The notes under the pieces: model-generated
The model's input: the letters and a program-made list of their open reading frames with translations, nothing else
Databases searched by the model: none
Told to the model about the DNA's origin: nothing
Made by a program: the position numbers and the translations under genes
Assembly: GCA_949130495.1 (NCBI GenBank)
Contig: OX422213.1
Coordinates: 541,477,467-541,541,466 of the forward strand
DNA length: 64,000 nt
Reading direction: 5' to 3'
From: Sambucus nigra
Taxonomy: Eukaryota; Streptophyta; Magnoliopsida; Dipsacales; Adoxaceae
Shown here: positions 11,200 through 21,649 of the stretch, piece after piece
Layout of the letters: every line of letters begins with the position of its first letter
How positions within the stretch are numbered: position 1 is the stretch's first letter

Positions 11200-11549
11200 T
11201 GTCTATAAATTGGAAGAATCTTCTGAGTCATTTTCCTTAGTCTCTTCGATGCATTTGATGAGTGGTTGTACATGGTGTTAGGAACTCTCTTCCCATGGGT
11301 AGCTATCTTGGAAAAAAATCTCCATTCCAGGCTTCATCGTCTTATTTGTATGGTCATACCATGGTTATGGAAAGCCTCAAAAGGGGAAGTCTTCACCCTC
11401 TTTGATGAATCGTTCATTCAAGGAGTCACCTGGGATAGTCTGGATGCAGTCTAGTCCTGTCTTTGGTCGAGACTGGTGGATCATTCTGAGCTCTTATTCT
11501 GAGGAGGGAAAGCTTTCTTCAGTTCAATCGGCTCCAATATACCTTGTTG

Positions 11550-11961
11550 TCATTGTCCTAGCCCCAGTCCGGGCATGAAGTGCATGTTTTTGAACATCTG
11601 AATCACAATGACGTTGCCACGAGGGTCGTTTTCTCGGCAAACCCTTTTTTTAAAGTCGTCCCTTGCTGGGAGTAGAGGGGATTCAACTCGAAATCCTGAT
11701 ATGAGCATATCATTTGACCTGTGCTGTATTGCAAGAATTGGACTGCTTGTACTGGCACCCTCGGTATTATCATTGTTGCCCAAAATGGTGATGACTCGTC
11801 CGCCAGCGAAGAATTTTAATTTATAATGGAGTGAGAAAGACACATCCTTGATAATGTGAAGCCAAGCTCGTCCTAGCAACAGATTGAAATAAGTTGGGAT
11901 GTCAATAACTTGGAATTTAACGACATGATTTATAGGGCCAGCCCCTATTACAAGCTTTATG
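11550..11961 (-). pseudogene. pol: T0 aspartic protease, downstream half
   Basis: Minus-strand frame with GRAWLHIIKDVSFSLHYKLKFF. In Tat proteases an LLLGR(A/P)WLH block lies 80-100 residues after the catalytic Asp motif. The frame runs up to the T1 target site at 11962-11966. The upstream half is at 24004-24260, on the other side of T1. A stop ends the frame at 11550. Confidence 0.75.
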
Positions 11962-11966
11962 GATCC

Positions 11967-12456
11967 TGTTGATGTAAAAAACTAGATTTGATTTAATTAT
12001 TTTAATCACAGATAAAAATGAGTAAGTAAATAAGATAATAGATTTTTAAAGTGCTTCAGCCTTAAGAGAATGGCCTACGTCAATTATTTTTGTATTACTG
12101 ATTTGTTTACCTGGAATTCTCGATAAGTGATTTTACCAAAAGATTCAGCGTGTCCTTCTAATGAGGAGATTACAATGTATTTATAGCCTTGAGGCTGTAC
12201 ATGTGAAAGAATAATGCATAGATGTCCAGTAGGCATGTACATCTGTACGATAATAATGCGCATTTAACTCACAGTTATCTTTTGGTTTTCTTGATGCGTA
12301 CGCCATAAGTATTTAAGTTGCTCGTACCACTTGAGTTATTCGGACCTCTTGAGTTGCTCGGTCCTTATTCGTCCAAAGTCTTTATATTCATCATGCAAAT
12401 GGACACATGTATTTTTATGATTGGTCCACATCAGTAGATCAAATTTGGTATCAACA
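11967..12456 (-). repeat. T1 3' LTR
   Basis: 490 bp, TG...CA ends. On the minus strand a TATA box (TATAAATACA, 12176-12185) and the shared U5 motif GTGCTTCAGCC...GGCCTACGTC (12051-12082) are present. It has one fewer 18-bp 'gttcggaccacttgagtt' unit than the 5' LTR. Confidence 0.93.
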
Positions 12457-12470
12457 GAAGCCCCCAATGT
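12457..12470 (-). promoter_or_regulatory. T1 polypurine tract
   Basis: On the minus strand, ATTGGGGGCTTC directly abuts the 3' LTR. This is the plus-strand priming site in Ty3/gypsy replication. Confidence 0.75.
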
Positions 12471-12716
12471 TTCACAGTTCGAGGTTAAGGAGGAGTGTGG
12501 AACATTCTTCTCGAAATATGATGAGATTAAATAGTTATCCTGAATTGTAGGAGTGTTTTCCTTATATTTAATTCCTAATTCATAGAATCCGACTCCATAA
12601 ATATTTTGAATTTTTCCATCTACTTTGGTTTTCGTGCCACTTTTTCTCCTTTTAGTCGCTAGTAACGCAAACGTCTTTCTCTGTAATCATTACTTTTCTC
12701 CATTCCCAAGGTAAGG

Positions 12717-12724
12717 TATTTAAG
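12717..12724 (+). promoter_or_regulatory. TATA-like box for T1 antisense gene 1
   Basis: TATTTAAG lies about 170 bp upstream of the ATG at 12888. It is followed by a long pyrimidine-rich leader (12745-12870), as expected of a plant core promoter. Confidence 0.45.
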
Positions 12725-12887
12725 CGCTACAGAAAATCCTATCGTCTTTCACTTTTTCAAATTTGTCTCTTTGAACTCTTCACTTTCTCTCTATCATGTG
12801 CCTTTGTTCTTCCACCGTCTATTGACAACTGATCTCTATTTCCTCTGTAAGATTTACTTCCTTCTTCTTTAATTTTCTTTATTCGCC

Positions 12888-15110
12888 ATGGTTTATCCTG
12901 TTGAGTCATTGGATAAATTTTGGTTTGATTTTTCAATACCTTCATGGGTTATTTTGGAAGAATTATCTGGTCCTTATGATTTATTTTCCTTGGCTGAGGG
13001 ACACTGGTTACCAAGTATCTTTATAGCCGAATGTGGCTTTTCTTTCCCGCCAAATCCACTGTGTTTGGAGTTTTGCCAATATTTCGATATTGTTCGTGTA
13101 AAAATAGCTCCAAATACATGGAGGGTAGTTAACGGTGTACATAGATTAAATCAAATCCATGGGACTCACTTAGGAATCCCAGAAATTATGTATTGCTATA
13201 GATGGGTCACTAGCGATAGTACTTTTTATTTAAAAACTGGATTTTTAAATACAGCTTTAGTTGTTAATCACCCTAATACCAATAAAGACTATTTCGATCA
13301 TGGGGTAGTGGTGAAAAATTCGCAACACGCTCCACTTGATGGAAATGATGCGTACGAAGGTCCCAATTGTCCACCGTATGGCAATGGGATAGGTTATTTT
13401 TATTTTCATTTTATTTTTGAAATTATGTTTTCTTCATGTTTGATAAAATGCTTCACTGACATTTGGTTTTGTTTGTCACAGTTGATAGTAAAAGGAAACC
13501 CCCAAAAGAGATTGATGTCAATATAAAAATCTTAAAACTTATCTGGAGTTTGCATCAATCTGTTACTGGAGAGCATATTAGGTCCACATCTTATTTGCTG
13601 CAATACATAAATTCGAGCTCATCTTTCATTCCTCGTCCCGTGATAGTTAACCTTGACCAAGTACCAGCTGCTGATACTAGTGTGGAAGGTTCTTCTTCTG
13701 AATCAAATATCCCTATTAGCGATATAATGAAGAGAAGAAAATCTCCTTCCTTTTTCGACAAATCTGCTTCTCCTGCTGTCGAGGCAAAGAGAAGTAAAAA
13801 AGATGTCCCAGAAGAGGGGATAAAGACTGTAGAGGTACCTCTTTCTGACGCTACTAAGAGATTTAGTGAGAATCCCCATGTGGCTCCAAGCAAGGTCATT
13901 GAAAAGCCCCCCGTGGGCCCGATCAAGGCTGTTGTTGTCATCCCTTCAAGTGATGTCGTTGTCATTTCCCCCCACAAAGACAACATCATTGATTGAGGAC
14001 GTTCCTGCTCCTCTAAGGAGATTAAAAAAGGGTTTGTCTAAGAAACCAACTGAACCTATCTTTCAATCTTCCAATGTTGAAAGTAGTGTTCCAACCTTCA
14101 TTCCTCCGAGCTCCGCTGTGGGCATAGTAAAATCTTGGACTATTCCAGAAGTCCATAGTATTGAAAACACTCTCACTCGTGAGAGAGTTACTGCTCTGAC
14201 TGCTAATCACATTGCCTCAGTAAGTATTATTGATCTGAACTTTCTACTTTTGAATACTATATTCGTACATTGACTTAGAATTATTTCTTTTTTTAGCTCG
14301 TAACGTGTTTCAACAGCATTACAAAAATGGATGAAGCCATCAGGGCCTCCAGTTCCTCGGATGGAGTGGAAAAGGCTTTCACTGGATTAACTCAGTCTTT
14401 GAAAGACTCTCATCAGAAGTATGAGGAAAATAAAATTTCTTGGGAGAAGCAGGTTAAGTCCGTTGAGCAAGAGAGAGATCGAGCAGTGGAGGCCTCTGGA
14501 GTTGGAGAATAAATTGAAAGAGTTTGAGAAGAACAATAAAGAGCTTTAGGAGAAGCTCAAGAATGCTGAAGAGCTTGAGAATAAGCTCAAAACTGCTGAA
14601 GAGGAAGTTGGTAGACTTCATGAGGTTGATCGCCAGAAAAAGGAGGTGGAAGGGAAGTTAAAAGCTGTCGAGGAACTTCTTATTGAGAGGACTTCCTCGG
14701 AGAAGCCAAAAAGAAAAATTACAGTTAAAAAGTCCTTCAGCGCTGGTTGGGACAAAGGCTGGAACAAAGGCCTGGCTGCCATGTCCTCTCAAATGGAGTT
14801 TTCTAGTCTTAAATATTTCAGGGATGGATGGGTTGCAGCCCTGCAGGAGCTAAAAATTATTGAAAATTCGGAACTGTTCCAGCAACACATTCATGGACCT
14901 CCTCCCTCTCCTGGAGAAGAAGAAGAGGACGAAGCTGCCTCAGAAGAATCTACCATGGTAATTGGGGACCAGGTCCCTGCTGTTGAACCTTGCTCCGAGC
15001 AGCCCCAACCAGTAAACATTTCTGCCGAGCATATTTCCTTGCCCTCCGAGCAACTAACCTCTTCATCCAAGCCTTCCGAGGAAGTCTTAGGAAGAAAGGA
15101 GAAGGTGTAG
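12888..15110 (+). pseudogene. T1 antisense gene 1, with two introns and a coiled coil
   Basis: Starts at ATG 12888 (MVYPVESLDKFWFDF). Exon 1 holds a compact domain with PNTWRVVNGVHRL, comparable to the PNAWRVI core of PF04195 'putative gypsy type transposon' proteins. Two canonical introns are visible: 13393-13481 (89 bp) and 14220-14296 (77 bp), both keeping frame when removed. The middle is Ser/Pro-rich with KRRK and KRSKK clusters. After 14330 comes a long Glu/Lys coiled coil, then KKSFSAGWDKGWNKGLAA and an acidic tail ending at TAG 15108-15110. Frameshifts lie near 13970 and 14505, and a stop at about 14549. It is antisense to T1 gag-pol and runs towards it. Function unknown. Confidence 0.7.
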
Positions 15111-15280
15111 AGTTGTTCGGATCTTTCTCTTTGCTTTTTTGTTGAATGTAATTTTGGGCTATGTACTTCTTCTTGTGATGAAATAAAATTTGAACTTCGG
15201 TTGTTCTCCTTGACTTTCCCTTATCCTTACTCTGTTTGTATCTTCATTGATTCTTTTTATTTATTTCTCTTTGCCAGTTT

Positions 15281-16542
15281 ATGGCTAAGATGGAGTTCCT
15301 ATCGGCTCATGACACAGAATGAATGAAAAAATGCAATGATTATTTTAAAGTTGGTCATGCAGCTCTTAGTGAAGCTCAGATAATTGACATCCTTGGATCA
15401 GGTGCTTCTGACCAAGCAATCGAAGCTTACCAGTACCTAAAATTATTACTTGATCGTGCCATTGCCAATAATGTAGCATATTATGAGATGATTGAGGACC
15501 TCTAACAGAAATATAAAGAATCTGCAACCCTTATTCATCGAGGATATGAGAAAAATATCAACAATTAAGTGCTGACAAATGGTACGACCAATTCATCTCG
15601 ACCTATGAGAAGAAGGAAAGTATTCTGAAGCTTGAAATAGAGCAGCATAGGAATATTTCGAAGCTGTTGGAGAAGGAGAATATTCTCTTGCAGGAAGAAA
15701 TAAAGCAACTCAATTCCACTAAATCTTCTTCGTGTGCTTTAGTCCTTGTTAGCGACGAAGGTTTTTCTTTTTTGGAGATAGAAAATGCCAAACTTCGAGA
15801 CCAGTTGGAGACTTTGAAAAAGGCTGGGACCTCCTTGTCTACTCGTGGACGAGCAAGGTCTTCTTGTCAGGGACAAGCAAGGGATGTTCGAATTTCAATT
15901 GAAGAGGCGAGGACACAATCAACCTTGGAGAACCAAGCATTCCAGTTGGTGGCGAATAACCAAGCCCTGGCGAATATGTCTAAAGAAATTCTAAACCTCT
16001 CCGAGAAACTTTCCAATCAAGCTTCTGCTCTGGAGAGTAAAGAGATTTTAGTGAAGAAGCTCAATGATCAACTTGAGAGATTAACATATCAATTCCATAA
16101 GCAGCCCAAAGAATTTTGGATGGCTGGGTATAACGAAGCACTTTGTCATCTTGATGCTCGTTTAGAACAATCGAACAACGAGGGGTATAAACAGGGATGG
16201 TTGAATGATCTTTGTGTTCTAAAATTGGAGAGAGGTCATTTCTTATGGGATTACTATACTCCAAGAGTTCTTGATCTACCCGTGCCTCCTTTCAAGCTTG
16301 ACCTTAGTTGGATTCCAGCCCAGGCCATTCCTCACGTTCTAATCTCCAAGCATCTTGATGATTATAGTCTCCATTCAAATTTTGAAATATCTCGCCCAGA
16401 ACACCAACTTCATCGTCCATCTATAATGAACGTTGGAATGCTACAAGATCTGAACTTCATAAATTCCCCTTATAGTCTTAATGATCCTCCGGCTGGGATA
16501 GACCCTGTGACAAAGGCAGAGGGAAAGAAACCTATAGAATAG
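15281..16542 (+). pseudogene. T1 antisense gene 2, coiled-coil protein
   Basis: ATG at 15281 follows a 'ctctttgccag' that could be a splice acceptor, so this may be a second gene or downstream exons of gene 1. The frame has a TGA at 15320, a TAA at about 15503 and a frameshift near 15560. It is then open from 15667 to the TAG at 16540-16542. The long open part is a coiled coil (EKENILLQEEIKQLN, ENAKLRDQLETLKKAG) followed by WMAGYNEALCHLDARLEQ...YKQGWLNDLCVLKLE. That end echoes AGWDKGWNKGLAA...FRDGWVAALQELK in gene 1, which suggests the two genes are related copies. Function unknown. Confidence 0.6.
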
Positions 16543-16760
16543 GATTTGTTTATGTGATGAACTTCATTCATATTACATGTAATCTGCAATTTATATCATA
16601 TGTAATTTGTTCTAGTTTTAATGAAGAAATCTTTAGTTTTCTTTGCAATTTTAATTGTTATTGGTTTGGAAATATTTTATGAAATATCTTTTATATTTAC
16701 TGATGAACATGTACGTATATCTGTTGAAAGACAAAAAATGTCCTGTGTTATTTTAAATTG
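16543..16760. other. 3' flank of antisense gene 2
   Basis: AT-rich spacer between the end of the antisense gene and the array. The short plus frame starting at 16621 runs into the repeats and is not a gene. Confidence 0.5.
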
Positions 16761-17390
16761 TCGTCCAACCGGAGTTGGTGAAAATTATTTGCCGACCAAT
16801 CGGAGTTGGTGGTATTTGCTTCTCGGCCAACTTAGAGTTGGTGGTAATTGCTTCCCGACCAACTTAGAGTTGGTGGTAGTTTATTTTCCGACCAACCATA
16901 GTTGGCGGTATTTTGTTTCCTGACCAACTTAGAGTTGGTGGTAATTTATTCCCAACCAACTTAGAGTTAGTGGTAATTGCTTCCCGACCAACTTAAAGTT
17001 GGTGGTAATTTATTCCCGACCAACTTAGAGTTTGTGGTAATTGCTTCCCGACCAACTTAGAGTTGGTGGTAATTTATTCCCGACCAATTTAGAGTTGGTG
17101 GTAATTGCTTCCCGACCAACCGGAGTTGATAATTATATTACCGACCAATCAGAGTTGATGGTATTTACTTCCCGACCAACCGGAGTTGGTGGTAATTTCT
17201 TCCCGACCAACTTAGAGTTGGTGATAATTATATTGTCGATCAACCGGAGTTGGTCGTACTTGTTTCCCGACCAATCGGAGTTGGTGGTAATTTGTTCCCC
17301 CACCAAACGGAGTTGGTGGTAATTATATTGCCGACAAATCGGAGTTGGTGGTAATTGAGTTCTCGACCAACCGGAGTTGGTGGTAATTGA
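16761..17390. repeat. T1 tandem array, about 31-bp unit, 20 copies
   Basis: Twenty units of the type GACCAAC-(ttaga or cgga)-GTTGGTGGTAATT can be counted. The stem halves ACCAAC and GTTGGT are kept in most units while the loop changes between TTAGA, CGGA and CATA. The array fills the gap between the end of antisense gene 2 (16542) and the end of pol (17501, minus). Confidence 0.93.
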
Positions 17391-17500
17391 ATTGTATAAT
17401 CTGTAGCACTAATATTGCGAAAAAAATTTAACGAACAAAGAAAAATGGGGAAACATCACTTTATTCATACAGAAGAAATTGTATTACATAGAAATTTCAA

Positions 17501-18800
17501 CTACTGATAATACTTTCGTAGATGTTCTACATTCCATGCATTCTTGAATTCTTCTCCTTCCAAGGTTTCAATCCTATATGTCCCTGGACGAACAACTTAT
17601 GTCACTCTGTAGGGTCCATGCCAGTTGGCTTCTAGTTTATTATGCTTTTGGATGACTTTCTTCAGCACATAATCCCCTTCCTTAAAATCACATTTCTTGA
17701 CTCTTTTATTGTAGAACGAAGTTGTTCGTTATTGATACGCAACATTTCTTATAGCTTTTTCTTCTCTGACTTCTTCTAGCATATCCAGATCTAATCTTCT
17801 CATCAAATCACTAATAGGAGAATTGAAATTAAGTACCCTATGTGTAGGTAAACCTAATTCAACAGGTATGACAGCTTCACTCTCAAATGCCAGCATGTAT
17901 GGGGACTCTCCAGTTGCTGTTCGTGGTGTGGTGAGATATGCCCAAAGCACAGACTGTAGCTTATTAATCCAATTTGACTTTTCATCATCCAGTCGTTTTC
18001 TCAAACCATTTAGCAGTGTTCTGTTTGTCACCTCAGTTTGTCCATTTCTTTGGGGATGGCCTGGTGCAGAATGGACCTTCAGTAGATTCGATTGATGACA
18101 ATATGCAGTGAATTCGTCGTTCTCAAACTGGGTTCCATGGTCAGTAATGAACGCATGTGGGAGGCCGTATCAGTAAATTATATTTTTCCAAATAAATTAA
18201 TAGACTTTGTTGTATGTCGTATCAACGAGAGGCTCAGCTTCCACCCATTTAGTAAAATAATCCACTGCGACCACTAAGTATTTGAATCTTCCTTTAGTCG
18301 TTGGTAGTGGTCCGACCAATTCTATTCCCCATATAGAGAATTGCCAAGGTGACGTGATGGGTGTTAGCAATGCTTGGGGAGTTCTTCGAACAGAGGAAAA
18401 GCGTTGACACTTATCGCATTTCTTGGCATAAGCTAGGCAATCATCTCTCATCATCGGCCAGTGATACCCCTGCGTGGTTATACTTCATAAGAGCATCCGA
18501 CCACCTATATGGGCTCCACAAGACCCCTCATGAACCTCTTCGATCAAGTATTTCACTTCAGAGGGATGAACACATCTTTGTAGCGCTGCTATAACTCCTC
18601 ATCTATATAAAATACCGTTGGTTAATACATAACGAGCAGCATTGAACTTTAATTTCTTAACTGTGAGTTTATCAATTGGTAAAGTTCCATCTTTAATATA
18701 GGCCCCGATGGGATCCATCCATGATGGTCCCAAATCAAGAGCAATGAACTTTATGACCAGATCTTTGTCTATGCTCCGACCAGCTAGAATCTTTATTGGG
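17501..18800 (-). pseudogene. pol: T1 pol: integrase
   Basis: Zinc-binding part near 18400-18560 (HEGSCGAHIGG, KKCDKCQRF), core at 18197-18454 (WGIELVGPLP, FKYLVVAVDYFTKWVEAEP) and the second catalytic block FITDHGTQF near 18130. The C-terminal part is at 17729-18031 (TEVTNRTLLNGLRKRLDDEKSNW, VLWAYLTTPRTATGESPY), and the end has GTYRIETLEG...EHLRKYYQ and TAG at 17501-17503. The first catalytic Asp is Glu here (GIEL instead of GIDL). Several stops interrupt the frame. Confidence 0.85.
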
Positions 18801-19360
18801 ATTGTTCTTCGTAGCTCGGTGTGTGTGGCTGATGCTAATCGGGCTAGGGCATCTGCTCTTGCATTCTCTAGTCTTGGTACTCTGACCAGCTAAACAGCAA
18901 AAAAACTCGATACCAACTCTATTGCTTTTGCATGGTACTTGATCATTAACTCTCCCTTTGCTGCATATACTCTAAAAATCTGATTTACGATTAATTGTGA
19001 ATCGCTGAATACAATAATCTGCTCTGCCTTCATTGATCTAGCTAGACTTAAAACTACAATCATTGCTTAATATTCGACCTCATTATTAGAAGCTTTAAAT
19101 TGAAAGCTCAGAGCATACTCCATATCTATTTTATCTGTACTTTTCAAAACAATCCCTGCTCGACTGCCTGCAGTGCACAAAGAGCCATCTACGTACAAAT
19201 TCCATATGGGTAACTGATCATCAAATTTTTTATCCGAGAGAGTTCCTCGGTGAAATATCTGGTACTTCCTCTTATCCTCCTCTAATATTTCTCACTGCTC
19301 GTCAGTCATCTTTCCTTCCTTGCCTACCGAAGTAAGTTGGTCATGATTTAATTTTGATGA
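18801..19360 (-). pseudogene. pol: T1 pol: archaeal-type RNase H
   Basis: Reads LYVDGSLCTAGSRAGIVL, FKASNNEVEY, IIVFSDSQLIVNQI and ENARADALARLA on the minus strand (about 19210 to 18850). This second RNase H after the RT-linked one marks Tat elements. A TAA follows NNEVEY, and another stop lies near 18890. Confidence 0.75.
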
Positions 19361-20944
19361 TCATGTAACATCTACAGGTTGATCAGTTTTAAAATCCTGT
19401 TCTTCGGCGGCATTTTCTTTTGTAAACTCTTCGATAAAGTCTGCTACTGCTTGCCCTTTGAGTGAAGACCTAGGCTCATGAATTATATCATATTCTCTGA
19501 GCTCCACTGCCCAGTACGTTAATTTTCCCGATTTCTCTGGTTTATGTAGAGCTTGCCTTAATAGCATATCAGTATACACAACTATAGTATGGCCTTAGAA
19601 GTAAGGTCTCATTATTCTTTTGGCTTCAATCAGTGCTAATGCCAACTTCTCCAACCTTGGGTATCTGATTTCTTCTCCTCAAAAAGCCTTTCTGGTGTAG
19701 TAGATTGGTTTCTACACTCCATCCTCCACTCTTATCAATGCCGAGCTAACAACATTCTCTGAGACTGCTAGATACAAGTATAATATTTCTCCCATTACTA
19801 GTCTAGATAGAAAAGGAGGTGTTCCAAGGTACTTCTTCAGTTCTTGAAAGGACTTCTCACATTCATCATTCAACTCAAATGTTTTTCGGAGTGTTTTGAA
19901 GAATGGGAGACATCTATCTGTTGCTCGTGACATAAATCTGATGAGTGCTGCTACTCGCCCTGTGAGACTTTGCACCTCTTTTTTTGTCGTTGGAGATCTT
20001 AACTCTAATAAGGCCTTGATCTTCTCGGGATTTTCTTCAATTCCATGTTGGTTGACAATATATCCGAGGAACATTCCTTCTCGTACTCCGAATATGCACT
20101 TAGTGGGATTCCACTTCATTTGATACTTCTCTAGTTGATCAAAGGTTTGACCCAAATTAACTAGATGATCAGCAGCTTTCTTGCTCTTCGTCATCATATC
20201 ATTAACGTACACTTCCATGTTATGACTAATCTTCTTTGCAAACACCTTATTCATCAGCCGATGATATGTTGCACCTGTATTTTTCAATCCAAAAGGCATA
20301 ACATTATAACAATAAGTTCCCCTGGGGTTGATAAAAGAGGTACTCTCCCTGTCTTCAGGCTTCATTTTAATCTGATTGTAACTAGAATAAGCATTTATAA
20401 AACTCAACAACTCGTGTCCCGAGGACGCATCCGCCAACTGATCGATTCGAGGCAAAGGAAAATGATCCTTTGGGAAGGCTTTATTAAGATTCGTGAAATC
20501 AATACACATCCTCCACTTGTTATTCTTCTTCTTCACCATCACCACATTGGCTAACCAGTCTGAATATTTGACGTCTTCGATAAAATAGGATTTATGAAGC
20601 TTCTCTACCTCTTTTCGTATAGCTTGGTTCTTCTTAGGGATGAACACTCCTCTTCTTTGCTTTATTGTCTTGTTTTCCTTGTTCACATTAAGCTCATGAC
20701 ATAAGAAAGTTGGGTCTATCCCCGTCATGTCTTCGTTGCTCCATGCAAAAGTTTGTTTTCTTCTTCTTAGAAAAGATATCAATTCCTGTTTTAGTTTGGC
20801 ATCCAACGACGCACCAATTTGAGTTGTTCGTTCCGGTTGTTCATCGTCCAGAATGACCTTTTCAGTTGCTTCCTCCACCTGGCCTTTTACAAGTTGCGAC
20901 TCGTCTCTAGGATCCAATGTTTGAATTTCTGCACCTTCATCCAC
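19361..20944 (-). pseudogene. pol: T1 pol: reverse transcriptase and RNase H
   Basis: 19712-20944 is open for 410 codons: FAWSNEDMTGIDP, KWRMCIDFTNLNKAFPKDHFPLP, INAYSSYNQIKM, MPFGLKNTGATYHRLMNKVF, YVND active-site box (20198-20209), FLGYIVNQHGIEENPEKI and TGRVAALIRFMSRATDRCLPFF. The usual YVDD has become YVND, removing one of the two metal-binding Asp residues. The RNase H continues at 19361-19579 (HKPEKSGKLTYWAVEL) after a stop. Confidence 0.9.
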
Positions 20945-21007
20945 TTGATAGGTAGTAGTCTTTTTCCTGGATTCCTCCAGTTCTTCCTGCTCGGCAGATG
21001 AATAGCA

Positions 21008-21490
21008 TCATTCGCGAGATACTTTTTGGTCGCCCTTCACCACTCCTACTCCAAAGTTGGTTGGAAATTTTAAACATTGATGTACAGTAGATGGTACTGC
21101 TTCAAACTTCTTCAAACCTACCCTTCCCATGATGATATTGTAAGCTGATTGGACATTTTTATCCATTATGAAAAAGCATACTCTTTCTGTTCGACTAGCG
21201 GGCCATGTACCGATGAACATATCCAACTTGATCGTCCCAAGTGGAAAAACTTTCTCTCCAATAAAACCAAGGAGGATCCTATGATATAGCTCCAACTGGG
21301 ATAACTTTAGATTCAAATTATCAAAACATGGGTAGAACATGATATCTACCGAGCTACCATTATCCACCAATACTCGTGAAATCACTACTTCCTTCATCCT
21401 CATTTTGATCACCAATGGGTCATCATGAGGATATAGCACACCTATGAGTTCATTCTTAGAGAAACCGATGACCAGTTCATCTTTGTTCAC
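21008..21490 (-). pseudogene. pol: T1 aspartic protease
   Basis: Minus frame with the catalytic region VLVDNGSSVDIMF (DxGSS is the usual form in this branch), DDPLVIKMRM before it, and IIMGRVGLKKFEAVPSTVHQCLKFPT after it. A stop at 21008 separates it from the RT frame. Confidence 0.85.
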
Positions 21491-21649
21491 CTTCCTCGGG
21501 CGATCATCTTCAGCTATATTTACTCGTTGAATGTACGAACAAGCTTGAGCCTCATTGAGGTAAGCTTTCCTCTCTACAGTAAGATCTCCACCTCCTGCAT
21601 CTCCACCTGTAATAACATTGGAATCAAATGATCCAAAAATAATCGAAAA

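Noticed and set aside
13591..13989. 132-codon minus-strand frame
   Set aside because: Mirror of the Ser/Pro-rich exon of T1 antisense gene 1, which has start, introns and family-like text. The minus frame has none.
16621..17322. Plus-strand frames of 100 and 93 codons
   Set aside because: They are translations of the 31-bp array (repeated NxELVV/RPTGVG text), not genes.
20165..20554. 129-codon plus-strand frame
   Set aside because: Lies opposite the T1 reverse transcriptase catalytic region and is a shadow of it.
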